The notes: generated by a model from the sequence alone, not told the origin. DNA of 16,980 nt from JAQVUB01 sp033809415 (GCA_033809415.1 JAPXLT010000072.1:1-16980), one strand, 5' to 3'. Shown: positions 1 to 6,930, numbered from the stretch's first letter. A program made the numbers and translations.

Positions 1-105
1 CTGCCCCCCCGCACCCTGCCCCCCGCACCCTGCCCCCCGCACCCTGCACCCTGCCCCCCTGCCCCCTGCACCCTGCACCCTGCCCCCTACCCCTTGCCCC
101 CTTCC
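1..105. repeat. Heptamer tandem repeat array (CCCTGCA / CCCTGCC type)
   Basis: The first ~105 bases are near-continuous copies of a 7-bp unit (CACCCTG, CCCCCTG and variants CCCCGCA, CCCCTTG), with slippage-like length changes in the C runs. The array does not stop at the gene boundary: the TAG stop codon of the neighbouring minus-strand gene (87-89) lies inside it, and the last four sense codons (Gly-Gly-Lys-Gly) are made of decayed units. The window begins inside the array, so its full length is unknown. The same heptamer recurs at 15602-15663, and as a remnant at 13889-13900. Confidence 0.93.
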
Positions 106-2567
106 AGTATGTTAGCCAGTGCCTGATAGACTTTTTGTGACAGGGAAGCATAGCTGTCATTATCCTCAGGATAAATGGGTGGCAGGAAGGAAATTTTCAC
201 CTTTTTGAAGAGACGCGGGAATTTTCTGCCTCGGGGCAGGACTTTGTAAGCACCATCGACCGCCACTGGCACAATTGGCACTCCCAATTCCCGTCCAAGG
301 ATGGCAAAGGTATGTTTGAAGTCGCCAAGATGACCGTCCAAGGTACGCGTTCCTTCCGGGAAAATAATCACCTTTTTGTTTTTTTTCAGGACATCGGCAA
401 GTTTTTGCAAGGACAGCTTGAGGTCTTTATTGATATCCATGACAATAATATTATGCCGACTGGCCATGAAACGTTGCCACCAACGCCGCACGTGTTCCGA
501 CTTGGCATAGAAAAAGGTGTCCCGTAAAGTCTTTTTCTTCAGGAAAGCCATAATGAAGAGGCTGTCCAGATAGCTCTGATGATTGGGGGCGAGGATGCAG
601 GCTCCCTCCGGGACATTGTCAACATGATCCCCACGCAAACGGAAAAAGCAGCGCAGGAAGAAGCCCGAAAGGAGGTTCAACCAGTGAAAAGTCACCCAGC
701 TCTTTGGCAGCTTCACAGTGACTTTTTCGCGCAGCAATTCCCCCCATTTGAATTGCTTGTCAGTGGACACCGTTGTCGCCAGCTCGTGCATATGCTCCGC
801 CAGCTTTCGCGGTGTAGGATAGTCCAACAGAGTCTGTTCTTTGACCTCGAGGGAAAATGTGCCGCTTAAAAACACCTGAAAACTAACTTTTCCAAGGGAA
901 TCCAGGCTCAGATCGAGTTCAAAGTGATCATCCGGATGGATATCCAGGCCGCTATGCCCATGCAGGAATTCCTTGATGACCCGGTATTCCTCGAGGTCGG
1001 GTTCCGGTGTTGCGGCTTTTGTACGGCGGGTGTTTTCCGTCAGAGGCTGCAATTCATGGCGTTTCAGTTTGCCAAGCCGGGTTCTTGGCAGGGACTCTGA
1101 AACCAAGGTGCACTTGAGGATGCGCTTATAGCTCGAGGCTTCTTGATTGTACTTGCTGAGAACTTCCGAGCGGATGGACTCCTCCAGATTGATTATTCCA
1201 CGCGCCTGCATGGCTTTGACATTCGGAAGGATCAATGCCTGCAATGCATCACCGGAAGCCAACACCGCGACCTCGGAGACAAAATCGGCATATTTGAGCA
1301 ATTTCTGCTCGATCTCCTCGGGATTGATGTTTTTTCCGCTGGGCAGCACAATAATCTCTTTACAGCGTCCGGTGATAAAGATATAGCCGTCTTCATCGAC
1401 ATAACCAAGATCACCGGTATAAAACCAGCCATCACGCAAGACGGCTGCGGTTTCCTCCGGACGCTCGAAATATCCCTTCATCACATTTTTTCCGCGCACC
1501 ACGATTTCGCCATCAACACTGCGCACTTCATTACAGGGAATGATCTGCCCGGCGGCACCTTTACGCCCACCGCTTCCCGGATGGGTAAAGGACACCATCG
1601 GCGCCGTTTCAGTAAGCCCATACCCGAGCAGGATTTCAAAGCCCAGCGTGCGAAAATCCTTGACGACGCTGGGATCCAATGCCGCACCACCACAGGGCAT
1701 ATAACGGATGGCACCGCCAAAACGCCGCTGTACGGCACCGAAAACCAAGCGTGAAAATGCGAGGCTGTTGACCCGGGCACAGAGGAAAAACAGCATGGAA
1801 GCCAATTTGCTCTGGCGGATTTTGCTCATCAACCCGTCCCGCAGCAGGACAAAAAGCCGGGGTACGCCGACGAACATGGTAACTTTATGGTCGGCGAGAG
1901 TGCTGAGAATATCGGCGGCAACCAAGGATGGTGCAAAGACAACAGTTGCTCCGACGGTCAGCGGCATCACCATCGTTCCCTGCAAAGGCAACACATGATG
2001 CAGTGGCAGAAGCACCATCACCCGGTCATCCGAGCGGTAGATAGGAACCTCTGCGGAAACAGAATGCAGATTGGCCCAAATATTTTCGAAAGTCAGCATG
2101 ACCCCTTTAGGACTGCCAGTGGTACCGGATGTATAGACAATCACCGCCACATCAGAGGCTGCGGGTTCGGCAATCGATTCGGCAGCAGATACTTCTTCGG
2201 AAAGCTGCATCTGCTCGAAAACCAGAATCTGTGTCTGAACGCCGGCCTGCTCCACAGCGCTTTGAGACTTCTCGAAATTCGCTTCTGAACAAAAGAGCGT
2301 AGCCGGACGGCAGTCTTTCAGAATATAAGCAATCTCCTCGACAGTCGATGCCGCATCGACAGGCACGGGGATCGTTTTTGCCGCCCAGCACCCGTAAAAC
2401 GCATAAACCCATTCCAGTCGGTTTTCGGAAATGATTACGCAGCGTTCTCCGGGCCGAGCTTTACTGGCTTGACTAAACTGTGTGACTTTTCGCAGCAGAT
2501 CACGGTATGTGACCCGCTCATCCTTGTATATTAAGGCGACTTTGTCGCTCGCTTGCAATATCGTCAT
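87..2567 (-). CDS. Acyl-CoA/acyl-ACP synthetase - acyl carrier protein - PlsC acyltransferase fusion
   Basis: An 826-aa three-domain protein that probably activates a free fatty acid with ATP, holds it on its own carrier domain and transfers it to a lysophospholipid or glycerol-phosphate acceptor at the inner membrane. Residues ~1-510 are an AMP-forming adenylation domain: YTSGTTGSPKG (145-155), GYGLTETAP (315-323), YTGDLGY (383-389), and a PRTRLGKLKR tail with the expected catalytic Lys at 500. Residues ~525-600 are an ACP with the phosphopantetheine serine in DSL (Ser557). Residues ~625-826 are PlsC-like, with HQSYLD (His663, Asp668) and FPEGTR (736-741). E. coli Aas has the opposite order (acyltransferase first) and no internal ACP. 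The frame stays open upstream to a TTG at 2615, but ATG 2567 is preferred: AAGGG lies 7 nt upstream and the protein then starts normally at MTILQ. The C-terminal GGKG and the stop fall in a repeat array. The acyl acceptor is not known. Confidence 0.9.
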   Translation of the reverse strand: MTILQASDKVALIYKDERVTYRDLLRKVTQFSQASKARPGERCVIISENRLEWVYAFYGCWAAKTIPVPVDAASTVEEIAYILKDCRPATLFCSEANFEKSQSAVEQAGVQTQILVFEQMQLSEEVSAAESIAEPAASDVAVIVYTSGTTGSPKGVMLTFENIWANLHSVSAEVPIYRSDDRVMVLLPLHHVLPLQGTMVMPLTVGATVVFAPSLVAADILSTLADHKVTMFVGVPRLFVLLRDGLMSKIRQSKLASMLFFLCARVNSLAFSRLVFGAVQRRFGGAIRYMPCGGAALDPSVVKDFRTLGFEILLGYGLTETAPMVSFTHPGSGGRKGAAGQIIPCNEVRSVDGEIVVRGKNVMKGYFERPEETAAVLRDGWFYTGDLGYVDEDGYIFITGRCKEIIVLPSGKNINPEEIEQKLLKYADFVSEVAVLASGDALQALILPNVKAMQARGIINLEESIRSEVLSKYNQEASSYKRILKCTLVSESLPRTRLGKLKRHELQPLTENTRRTKAATPEPDLEEYRVIKEFLHGHSGLDIHPDDHFELDLSLDSLGKVSFQVFLSGTFSLEVKEQTLLDYPTPRKLAEHMHELATTVSTDKQFKWGELLREKVTVKLPKSWVTFHWLNLLSGFFLRCFFRLRGDHVDNVPEGACILAPNHQSYLDSLFIMAFLKKKTLRDTFFYAKSEHVRRWWQRFMASRHNIIVMDINKDLKLSLQKLADVLKKNKKVIIFPEGTRTLDGHLGDFKHTFAILGRELGVPIVPVAVDGAYKVLPRGRKFPRLFKKVKISFLPPIYPEDNDSYASLSQKVYQALANILEGGKG

Positions 2568-2651
2568 AATCAGACCCTTTTGGAGTAATGGCAAACAAAT
2601 AATATATATCGCCAAAGCCGCAATGAACAGAGGGCTTACTGGACGATCTGA

Positions 2652-2700
2652 AAACTTTCGTTTTTTTTTGTGTTTTTTCGTTGTTAAAAATGGGTTTGCA
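2652..2700 (-). repeat. Interspersed CGAAAA-type repeat, copy A (partial, reverse)
   Basis: Read on the minus strand this is AACCCATTTTTAACAACG followed by A-rich CACAAAA stretches. It matches the left arm of the element at 5411-5458. It fills most of the 144-bp gap between the TPM-domain gene and the acyl-ACP synthetase fusion. No right arm (TTCGACGGATGG) is present in this copy. Confidence 0.7.
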
Positions 2701-2711
2701 GGCGTCTGTAG

Positions 2712-3524
2712 TCACCATCTGCCGGAAGCGCCGCCGCCGCCAAACCTGCCACCGCCGCCGCCGAATCCCCCGCTGCCACCGCCGCTGAAACCGCCGCCGC
2801 CAAATCCTCTGCTGCCACCGCCGCTGAAACCGCCGCCACCGCGTCCGAACATAGACATGATCAGGGCAGTTCCGACAAAGCCAAAAAAGAGCAGGAGGAA
2901 AAGAATATCGGATTTGGTCAATCGGGAATAGTCCTCTTCGGGGGCATTCTGGGTGTGGACTGCCGGTTCTCCGGTTTCCCCCATCTCGCGGCCGGTAATC
3001 AAGCTTTCGACTTTACGGATGGCGAAGAGAGTGCCTCCAGCAAAATCCTGATTGCGGAAATAAGGTCCCATTGCACGGATAATATCGCCGGCTCTGGCGT
3101 CATTGATCTCGCCTTCCCAGCCATAGCCAATTTCCAGACGGAGCTGACGATCCTGCAAGGAAAACAGCAACAGTGCGCCATTATCACTGCCCTTGTGTCC
3201 AATTTGCCACTTCTCCGCCAGACGGATGCTGAATTCCTCGATCGTCCAGCCAGACAACTCCGGCAAAGTCAGCACTGCCATCTGACCGCCGGTGCTGTTT
3301 TCCAGTGTCTGTACCGCCGCTTCCAGGCGGGCTTTTTCATCGGGCGAGTAGACATTGGCCAGATCAACAATCCGTCCGGTGAGTTCAGGAAGCGCAGTCG
3401 TTTCTTCGTCTGACGATTTTCTTCGCGAACAGTTTTCCAGATTCACCAGCAATACAATTATCAAAAAGATCAGAAAAAGCAGGCTGGCGTTCAGATTCCT
3501 ATGTGGTGCTTTCTTTTTTGCCAT
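2712..3524 (-). CDS. TPM-domain (YgcG-like) membrane protein with glycine-rich tail
   Basis: A 270-aa envelope protein. Residues ~14-28 are a hydrophobic N-terminal anchor and ~46-178 a TPM domain (family formerly DUF477), including the start LTGRIVDLANVYSP, the VLTLPELSGWTIEEFS segment and the LRLEIGYGWEGEI core. A second membrane segment lies at ~206-225, and the tail from 228 is almost only Gly/Ser/Phe, ending GASGRW. This anchor-TPM-TM-Gly-rich architecture is the usual one in YgcG-like proteins, whose function is poorly defined (TPM domains are linked to phosphatase activity and photosystem II repair in plants). The tail contains a 13-residue unit repeated twice (GGGGFSGGGS plus three residues), seen in the DNA as a 39-bp direct repeat near 2773-2850. 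It starts 21 bp after lemA on the same strand; lemA-TPM pairing is common and suggests one operon. No clear Shine-Dalgarno precedes the ATG, so translation may be coupled to lemA. Confidence 0.88.
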   Translation of the reverse strand: MAKKKAPHRNLNASLLFLIFLIIVLLVNLENCSRRKSSDEETTALPELTGRIVDLANVYSPDEKARLEAAVQTLENSTGGQMAVLTLPELSGWTIEEFSIRLAEKWQIGHKGSDNGALLLFSLQDRQLRLEIGYGWEGEINDARAGDIIRAMGPYFRNQDFAGGTLFAIRKVESLITGREMGETGEPAVHTQNAPEEDYSRLTKSDILFLLLFFGFVGTALIMSMFGRGGGGFSGGGSRGFGGGGFSGGGSGGFGGGGGRFGGGGASGRW

Positions 3525-3545
3525 AGATTTGGATGTGCGATCAAA

Positions 3546-4124
3546 TCAATCAAAATTAACAACAGGAGCCGTTTCCACAGCCGCCCTTCCGGCTGGCGGC
3601 TCGAAATACTGTGCTGACGTCAGGCCCAACCCTGAGGCAAAGAGGGAACCTGGAAATACCCTGATTGCAGTATTGAAGTCACGCACGGCCTGATTATAGC
3701 GTCCCCGGGCGACTCCAATCCGGTTTTCAGTGCCGGCCAGCTCATCCTGCAGACGGATAAAGGTAGTGTCCGCCTTTAATTGCGGATAATTCTCAGCGAT
3801 GACCAATAGGCGGCCAAGGGCGGAAGTCATCGCACCGTCAGCGGCCGCCTTCTCTTCCGGTCCGGTTGCTCCCAGCAACTTGCTTCGAGCTTCCGCTATT
3901 TCAGTAAAAATCTGATTTTCATGGGCGGCGTATCCCTTGACCGTATTGACAAGATTGGGAATCAAGTCCGCCCGCCGTTGTAGTTGCGTATCGATCTGAC
4001 TCCATTGTTCCCGGACAAACTCATCCCTGGAAATCAAGCTGTTTCGGCAGGAAATCACCCAGCCTCCCAGAAGCAGCAGAAAAATCAGAATGCCGGCACA
4101 TACGAAAAGAATGGTCTTTTTCAC
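3546..4124 (-). CDS. lemA: LemA family protein
   Basis: A 192-aa LemA protein: one N-terminal membrane segment (~4-24) and an exposed helical domain. Family motifs present are QLQRRADLIPNLVNTVKGYA (47-66), ENYPQLKA (111-118), the GTENRIGVARGRYN block (131-144) and FPGSLFA (158-164). The frame is open upstream to 4259, which would give 237 aa, but the family's usual length is ~185-200 aa. A perfect AGGAGG (4134-4139 on the minus strand) sits 9 nt before a GTG at 4124, so the GTG start is chosen. This also places the hydrophobic segment at the N-terminus, as expected. The segment ends in V-I-S-Cys26, which fits a lipobox pattern; lipid modification is not usual for LemA and is only a possibility. 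It is followed after 21 bp by the TPM-domain gene, its usual partner. LemA's biochemical role is unresolved. Confidence 0.9.
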   Translation of the reverse strand: MKKTILFVCAGILIFLLLLGGWVISCRNSLISRDEFVREQWSQIDTQLQRRADLIPNLVNTVKGYAAHENQIFTEIAEARSKLLGATGPEEKAAADGAMTSALGRLLVIAENYPQLKADTTFIRLQDELAGTENRIGVARGRYNQAVRDFNTAIRVFPGSLFASGLGLTSAQYFEPPAGRAAVETAPVVNFD

Positions 4125-4133
4125 TGTCAGTAA

Positions 4134-4139
4134 CCTCCT
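4134..4139 (-). promoter_or_regulatory. Strong ribosome binding site deciding the lemA GTG start
   Basis: AGGAGG on the minus strand, 9 nt upstream of GTG 4124. It moves the lemA start 45 codons inside the longest open frame and gives a protein of normal family length. Confidence 0.85.
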
Positions 4140-4262
4140 AAGAAAAAAATCTGTACACACAAAAGAAAACTGTTTCTTACAATATTGCCAAAACACCCAT
4201 TTTGCAATCAACACATCCGAGATGAACACAACAAACCAAGCCACAAATCCGCATGCCATCCT

Positions 4263-4343
4263 ATCCGTCGAAACAACAACCCTATAAAAAATTTTCGTGC
4301 TTTTTCGTGCTTTTTCGTTGTTAAAAAATAGGTTGTGGGTTCC
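4263..4343 (-). repeat. Interspersed CGAAAA / TTCGACGGAT repeat, copy B (full, reverse)
   Basis: On the minus strand it reads ACCCACAACCTATTTTTTAA, then AACGAAAAAGCACGAAAAAG and CACGAAAATTTTTTATAGGG, then TTGTTGTTTCGACGGAT. Both arms of the element are present, as in copy C at 5362-5482 but inverted. Confidence 0.85.
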
Positions 4344-4438
4344 AGTTCACTCCGTGTTGCATGACGTTCAAAATGCATTAGATTAATGTGTGGATACTTT
4401 TCTCAATCAACCAGAACCAAGCAATAAGGACTAAAACC

Positions 4439-5368
4439 ATGCAGCATTTTTTCACATACAATGACTTGGAAAGCTTTCTTGGCATTACGGCTCCGATGCT
4501 GATGTTAGATACCCTGACTGTCGATACCGATCAGAACAGCGCATCCGGCATCAAGATGGTGTCTATGAATGAACTGTTTTTTGCCGGGCATTTTCCGGAT
4601 CAGCCGGTGATGCCGGGTGTGTTGCAGGTTGCCGCGATGACCCAGGCCGCAAAAGCAATCATCCTGCAATGCATGAAAGAAGACGGCAGTCCCGAACTGA
4701 TCCGCCTCCGCAAGGTGAAATTTCGCAAGCCGGTGTTGCCTGGCATGGTTTTAAAAGTGGCCGCCTCTCTGCTATCAACGAATGATGATGGCAGCGTGGA
4801 TTTTCAGATTCAAAATACGGTTGACGGCGACCTGGCCTCGAGCGGGATTGTCACCCTTGCCTGGAAGGGGGCGGACTGGTTCCAGCAGCATCCCCACACT
4901 GGTGCCCCCAGCCCCTGCCAAGCGGATATGGAATGCGAAGCAGCCGATATTAAAACAATCATGAAATATCTTCCGCACCGCCTGCCATTCCTGCTGATAG
5001 ACCGCTGTTTCTCCGTCGGCAAAGGCGAATACGCTGTCGGATATAAGAATATTACTGGCAATGACCTGCTGTGTCGTTCGAGAAAACAAGCGATGTTTCC
5101 CGGTTATCTGCAGATCGAGGCAGGTGCTCAACTAGGCTGTGTGCACATCCTCAGCCAACCCGAACATACCGGCAAACTTGGACTCTTCATGTCGATCGAC
5201 GAAGCCACCTTCCATGCCCCCGTATTCCCCGGAGAACAGCTCCTGCTCAAAATTGCCACCAGCTTTGGCGGACGCTTCGGAACCGGCGAAGGCAAATTCT
5301 ACGTCGAAGACAGGCTCGTCTCCGAAACTGCCATCAAATTCGCGGTGCTGGCAGCCGAGACTTTTTAA
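4439..5368 (+). CDS. Tandem FabZ-like double-hotdog protein (3-hydroxyacyl-ACP dehydratase family)
   Basis: A 309-aa cytosolic protein of two FabZ/FabA-like hotdog domains (~1-145 and ~165-309). Domain 1 has the dehydratase signature FFAGHFPDQPVMPGVL, with the catalytic His at 51, but the residue 14 positions on that is Glu in FabZ is Ala65. Domain 2 begins with the FabZ-like YLPHRLPFLLIDR (177-189) and keeps FPGYLQIEAGAQ with the Glu at 227, but the GHFP motif is gone, replaced by CRSRKQA and about two residues shorter. FabZ and FabA active sites pair a His from one subunit with an acidic residue from the other, so the two halves could form a single composite site (His51 + Glu227). The substrate is unknown; a fatty acid, PUFA or other acyl-ACP dehydration step is plausible, and a non-catalytic role is possible. 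The ATG at 4439 is chosen over the one at 4388: AAGGA lies 8 nt upstream and domain 1 starts directly after it. Confidence 0.85.
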   Translation: MQHFFTYNDLESFLGITAPMLMLDTLTVDTDQNSASGIKMVSMNELFFAGHFPDQPVMPGVLQVAAMTQAAKAIILQCMKEDGSPELIRLRKVKFRKPVLPGMVLKVAASLLSTNDDGSVDFQIQNTVDGDLASSGIVTLAWKGADWFQQHPHTGAPSPCQADMECEAADIKTIMKYLPHRLPFLLIDRCFSVGKGEYAVGYKNITGNDLLCRSRKQAMFPGYLQIEAGAQLGCVHILSQPEHTGKLGLFMSIDEATFHAPVFPGEQLLLKIATSFGGRFGTGEGKFYVEDRLVSETAIKFAVLAAETF

Positions 5369-5482
5369 CCACGAACCACACGAAAAGGCTTAGCGTGGGC
5401 TGCCGCCCACAACCCATTTTTTAACAACGAAAAGACACGAAAAAACACGAAAAATTTTGTAGGGTTGCTGCTTCGACGGATG
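5362..5482 (+). repeat. Interspersed CGAAAA / TTCGACGGATG repeat, copy C (full, with hairpin)
   Basis: It begins at the hotdog stop codon (TTTTTAACCACGAACCACAC). It then has a perfect hairpin (5395-5410), a second left arm (AACCCATTTTTTAACAACG plus repeated CACGAAAA), and the right arm TAGGGTTGCTGCTTCGACGG. This is the most complete copy and shows the left arm occurring twice. Its first bases overlap the end of the coding region. Confidence 0.85.
5395..5421 (+). terminator. Terminator-like hairpin after the double-hotdog gene
   Basis: GTGGGC-TGCC-GCCCAC forms a perfect 6-bp GC-rich stem with a 4-nt loop (5395-5410). Six T residues follow at 5416-5421 after a 6-nt gap. The gap is longer than in an ideal intrinsic terminator, and the hairpin is part of repeat copy C, so function is a guess. 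A decayed version is in copy G (16842-16898). Confidence 0.4.
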
Positions 5483-5647
5483 AGCCTGCTCTGCCAAAAT
5501 TCTTGCGTGTCAAGGTCGGCTTTACTTTTTCAGTCGGAGGCGATATGGAGCGCCGGCGGCTCGCCGGCATGAAGCCGGTTTTCCTCTCTCATCACTGAAA
5601 AATCAAAAAGTTCAAAAAAAATCTCAAAAATGAGAAAGACCCTCAAA

Positions 5648-5717
5648 GCCAGTAACTTGCGCATCGGTTTTTTGAAAATCTTTCACAAAAAAGAAGAAGT
5701 TGGGCGATAGTAGTACG
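5648..5717 (+). repeat. ~70-bp direct repeat, copy 1
   Basis: Shares with 5855-5923 the pattern GCC-A-T-ACTTG, then ATCTTTCACAAAAAAGAAGA, then GAnAGTAGTACG. The core TTTCACAAAAAGA also occurs at 7160-7172, upstream of the pseudopilin gene. Confidence 0.75.
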
Positions 5718-5795
5718 AAAATTTTTATAGGGGTTATTGCTTCGACGGATGGAATGACACGCGAATTTGTGATCTGGCCTATTGGTTTCTCCGAC
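5714..5795 (+). repeat. Interspersed repeat, copy D (right arm)
   Basis: ACGAAAATTTTTATAGGGGT followed by TATTGCTTCGACGGATGGAA and about 45 further bases that align with copy F (13726-13830): GAATTTGTGATCTG against GGATTTGCGGTCTG, then GGTTTCTCC against GTTTCCTCC. Confidence 0.75.
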
Positions 5796-5854
5796 TGATC
5801 GGACGGATCGGTTGGAAAAAAACAGGAATTGGCGGTACCTTAAAAGGGCTGTAT

Positions 5855-5923
5855 GCCAATGACTTGAAGATTGCTTTTCAGAAAAATCTTTCACAAAAAA
5901 GAAGATTTTGAGAGAGTAGTACG
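5855..5923 (+). repeat. ~70-bp direct repeat, copy 2
   Basis: Second copy of the repeat at 5648-5717, 207 bp further on. Together with copy D it gives an alternating repeat order, suggesting that a ~200-bp composite unit was duplicated. Confidence 0.75.
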
Positions 5924-5969
5924 GGCGAGTGATCGGTCGAATCGTTTTTTGTGCTGGTAGGATGGAGAG

Positions 5970-6851
5970 TCAGTTGCCAGTGGGCAGTGATTCGATTGTC
6001 AATTTCCTGAAGGCAGCGGGCGAGTGACCGGTGATTTTTTTAAAGTACCGCCCGAAATAATTGCTGTCGGAGAATCCAAGCGAGAGTGCGATTTCGGTGA
6101 GTGAGTCGTCAGTTGCCCTCAATCTGGTGATGGCCTGTGCGATTCTCTGCTTCATAATGTATTGGATGGGGGAGCATCCGGCGTAATGCAGGAAGTTTCT
6201 CTGAAGCGTGGAGCGTGACATGTTGCAAATGGCGCAAAGTTTCTGGATGTCCAGCTGCTCGCAGAAGTGCTTGTTGAGATATGTGAGCGCCTTATAAACC
6301 GGGGCTGCACTGTAGTGTTTGACAGATTCTCTTGGGGAAACGTGCCTTGCAAGCTCCGTAATGATGTTCATTAATAATCCCAATTGGCAGAGTTTGTATC
6401 CAGGCGCGACCGCCTCGCCCTCTTCATAGAGCTTTCTGCAAAGCTGAAGCATTGCGGAGAAATGCCCCTCTTCAAAATGCATGAGTATGTGGTCTTGGCC
6501 AGCCTGTGTCTTCCCATGGAAAACGGCATTGAAGCCGGGCAGTAGTTTCATGTCCAGCATCGGAAAAGCAAGGCCTTCCGGAATGAAAAGAAGATCGGCG
6601 AGACCGAAGTCTTCTGAACAATTCTGATAGGCATGCATGGTTCCCCTTGGGATGACGAGGACGTCTCCCCGCCGCAAAGTCTGTGAAGTTTTCTGGACGA
6701 TGTGTTGTGCTGTTCCGCTGAGGATAAAAGCTATCTCGATAAAATTGTGCGAGTGCAGTTCTATGTCCCAATGCTTGTCATACCAGAAAACGTACAGTGG
6801 AAAGGCCTCGATTTGTTCTTTTATCAGGGATTGGAGCTCCATTGTCTGCAT
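5970..6851 (-). CDS. AraC family transcriptional regulator (cupin sensor + HTH)
   Basis: A 293-aa AraC/XylS regulator. The N-terminal half is a cupin-like sensor with a His-rich first strand (HSHNFIEIAFILSG, 33-46) and RRGDVLVIPRGTMHAY (60-75), as in sugar-responsive members. The C-terminal ~100 residues hold two helix-turn-helix units: LDIQKLCAICNMSRSTLQRN (200-219) and LTEIALSLGFSDSNYFGRYF (251-270), with the family signature end KKITGHSPAAFRK. The ATG at 6851 is used because AAGGA lies 7 nt upstream. It is divergent from the pseudopilin-hydrolase operon and is the obvious candidate for its activator. Its own promoter candidate (6939-6966) overlaps one copy of the ATGAGCATATT word, so autoregulation is plausible. 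The effector is unknown; a sugar released by the neighbouring enzymes (for example rhamnose or a rhamnoside) is an inference. Confidence 0.93.
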   Translation of the reverse strand: MQTMELQSLIKEQIEAFPLYVFWYDKHWDIELHSHNFIEIAFILSGTAQHIVQKTSQTLRRGDVLVIPRGTMHAYQNCSEDFGLADLLFIPEGLAFPMLDMKLLPGFNAVFHGKTQAGQDHILMHFEEGHFSAMLQLCRKLYEEGEAVAPGYKLCQLGLLMNIITELARHVSPRESVKHYSAAPVYKALTYLNKHFCEQLDIQKLCAICNMSRSTLQRNFLHYAGCSPIQYIMKQRIAQAITRLRATDDSLTEIALSLGFSDSNYFGRYFKKITGHSPAAFRKLTIESLPTGN

Positions 6852-6930
6852 GGTGGAATCCTTTGCATATATCCGTGAAGAAAGGCGACGGCATCAGGGC
6901 GTGTTTGCATCATTAAATTCTCAAACAATA

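Larger units (their letters stand above)
4125..4438. other. Divergent intergenic region between lemA and the double-hotdog gene
   Basis: A 314-bp spacer without a supported gene. It contains the lemA ribosome binding site (4134-4139, minus), a full reverse copy of the interspersed repeat (4263-4343) and, on the plus side, a weak promoter candidate (TTGCAT 4357-4362, 16-nt spacer, TAGATT 4379-4384) before the hotdog gene. The promoter match is poor and unproven. Confidence 0.5.
5369..5969. other. 601-bp convergent gene-free region made of repeats
   Basis: No credible gene lies between the two convergent stops. It holds repeat copies C and D, a ~70-bp direct repeat (5648-5717 and 5855-5923), a terminator-like hairpin (5395-5421) and a 7-bp-stem hairpin GCCGGCG-GCT-CGCCGGC (5552-5568). 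The only sizeable frame (5643-5894, minus) is built from repeat sequence and has no family features. Confidence 0.75.

Noticed and set aside
1..105. Possible CRISPR array
   Set aside because: Unit is 7 bp and contiguous, with no spacers. The same applies to 15602-15663, and to the 11-bp array at 16899-16980.
1143..1754. 203-aa open frame on the plus strand
   Set aside because: Antisense to the adenylation domain; no recognisable features.
2568..2615. 16-residue N-terminal extension of the acyl-ACP synthetase fusion from TTG 2615
   Set aside because: No ribosome site for the TTG, while ATG 2567 has AAGGG at 7 nt and gives a normal adenylation-domain start.
2482..2931. Proline-rich plus-strand frame
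   Set aside because: The Pro runs are the complement of the Gly-rich tail codons of the TPM-domain gene.
4125..4259. 45-residue N-terminal extension of LemA
   Set aside because: Would put the membrane anchor internal and exceed the family length; AGGAGG before GTG 4124 decides the start.
4357..4384. Promoter for the double-hotdog gene (TTGCAT / TAGATT)
   Set aside because: Both hexamers match poorly; mentioned in the spacer entry but not called as a feature.
5643..5894. 83-aa minus-strand frame in the gene-free region
   Set aside because: Made almost entirely of interspersed and direct repeat sequence; no ribosome site or family features.
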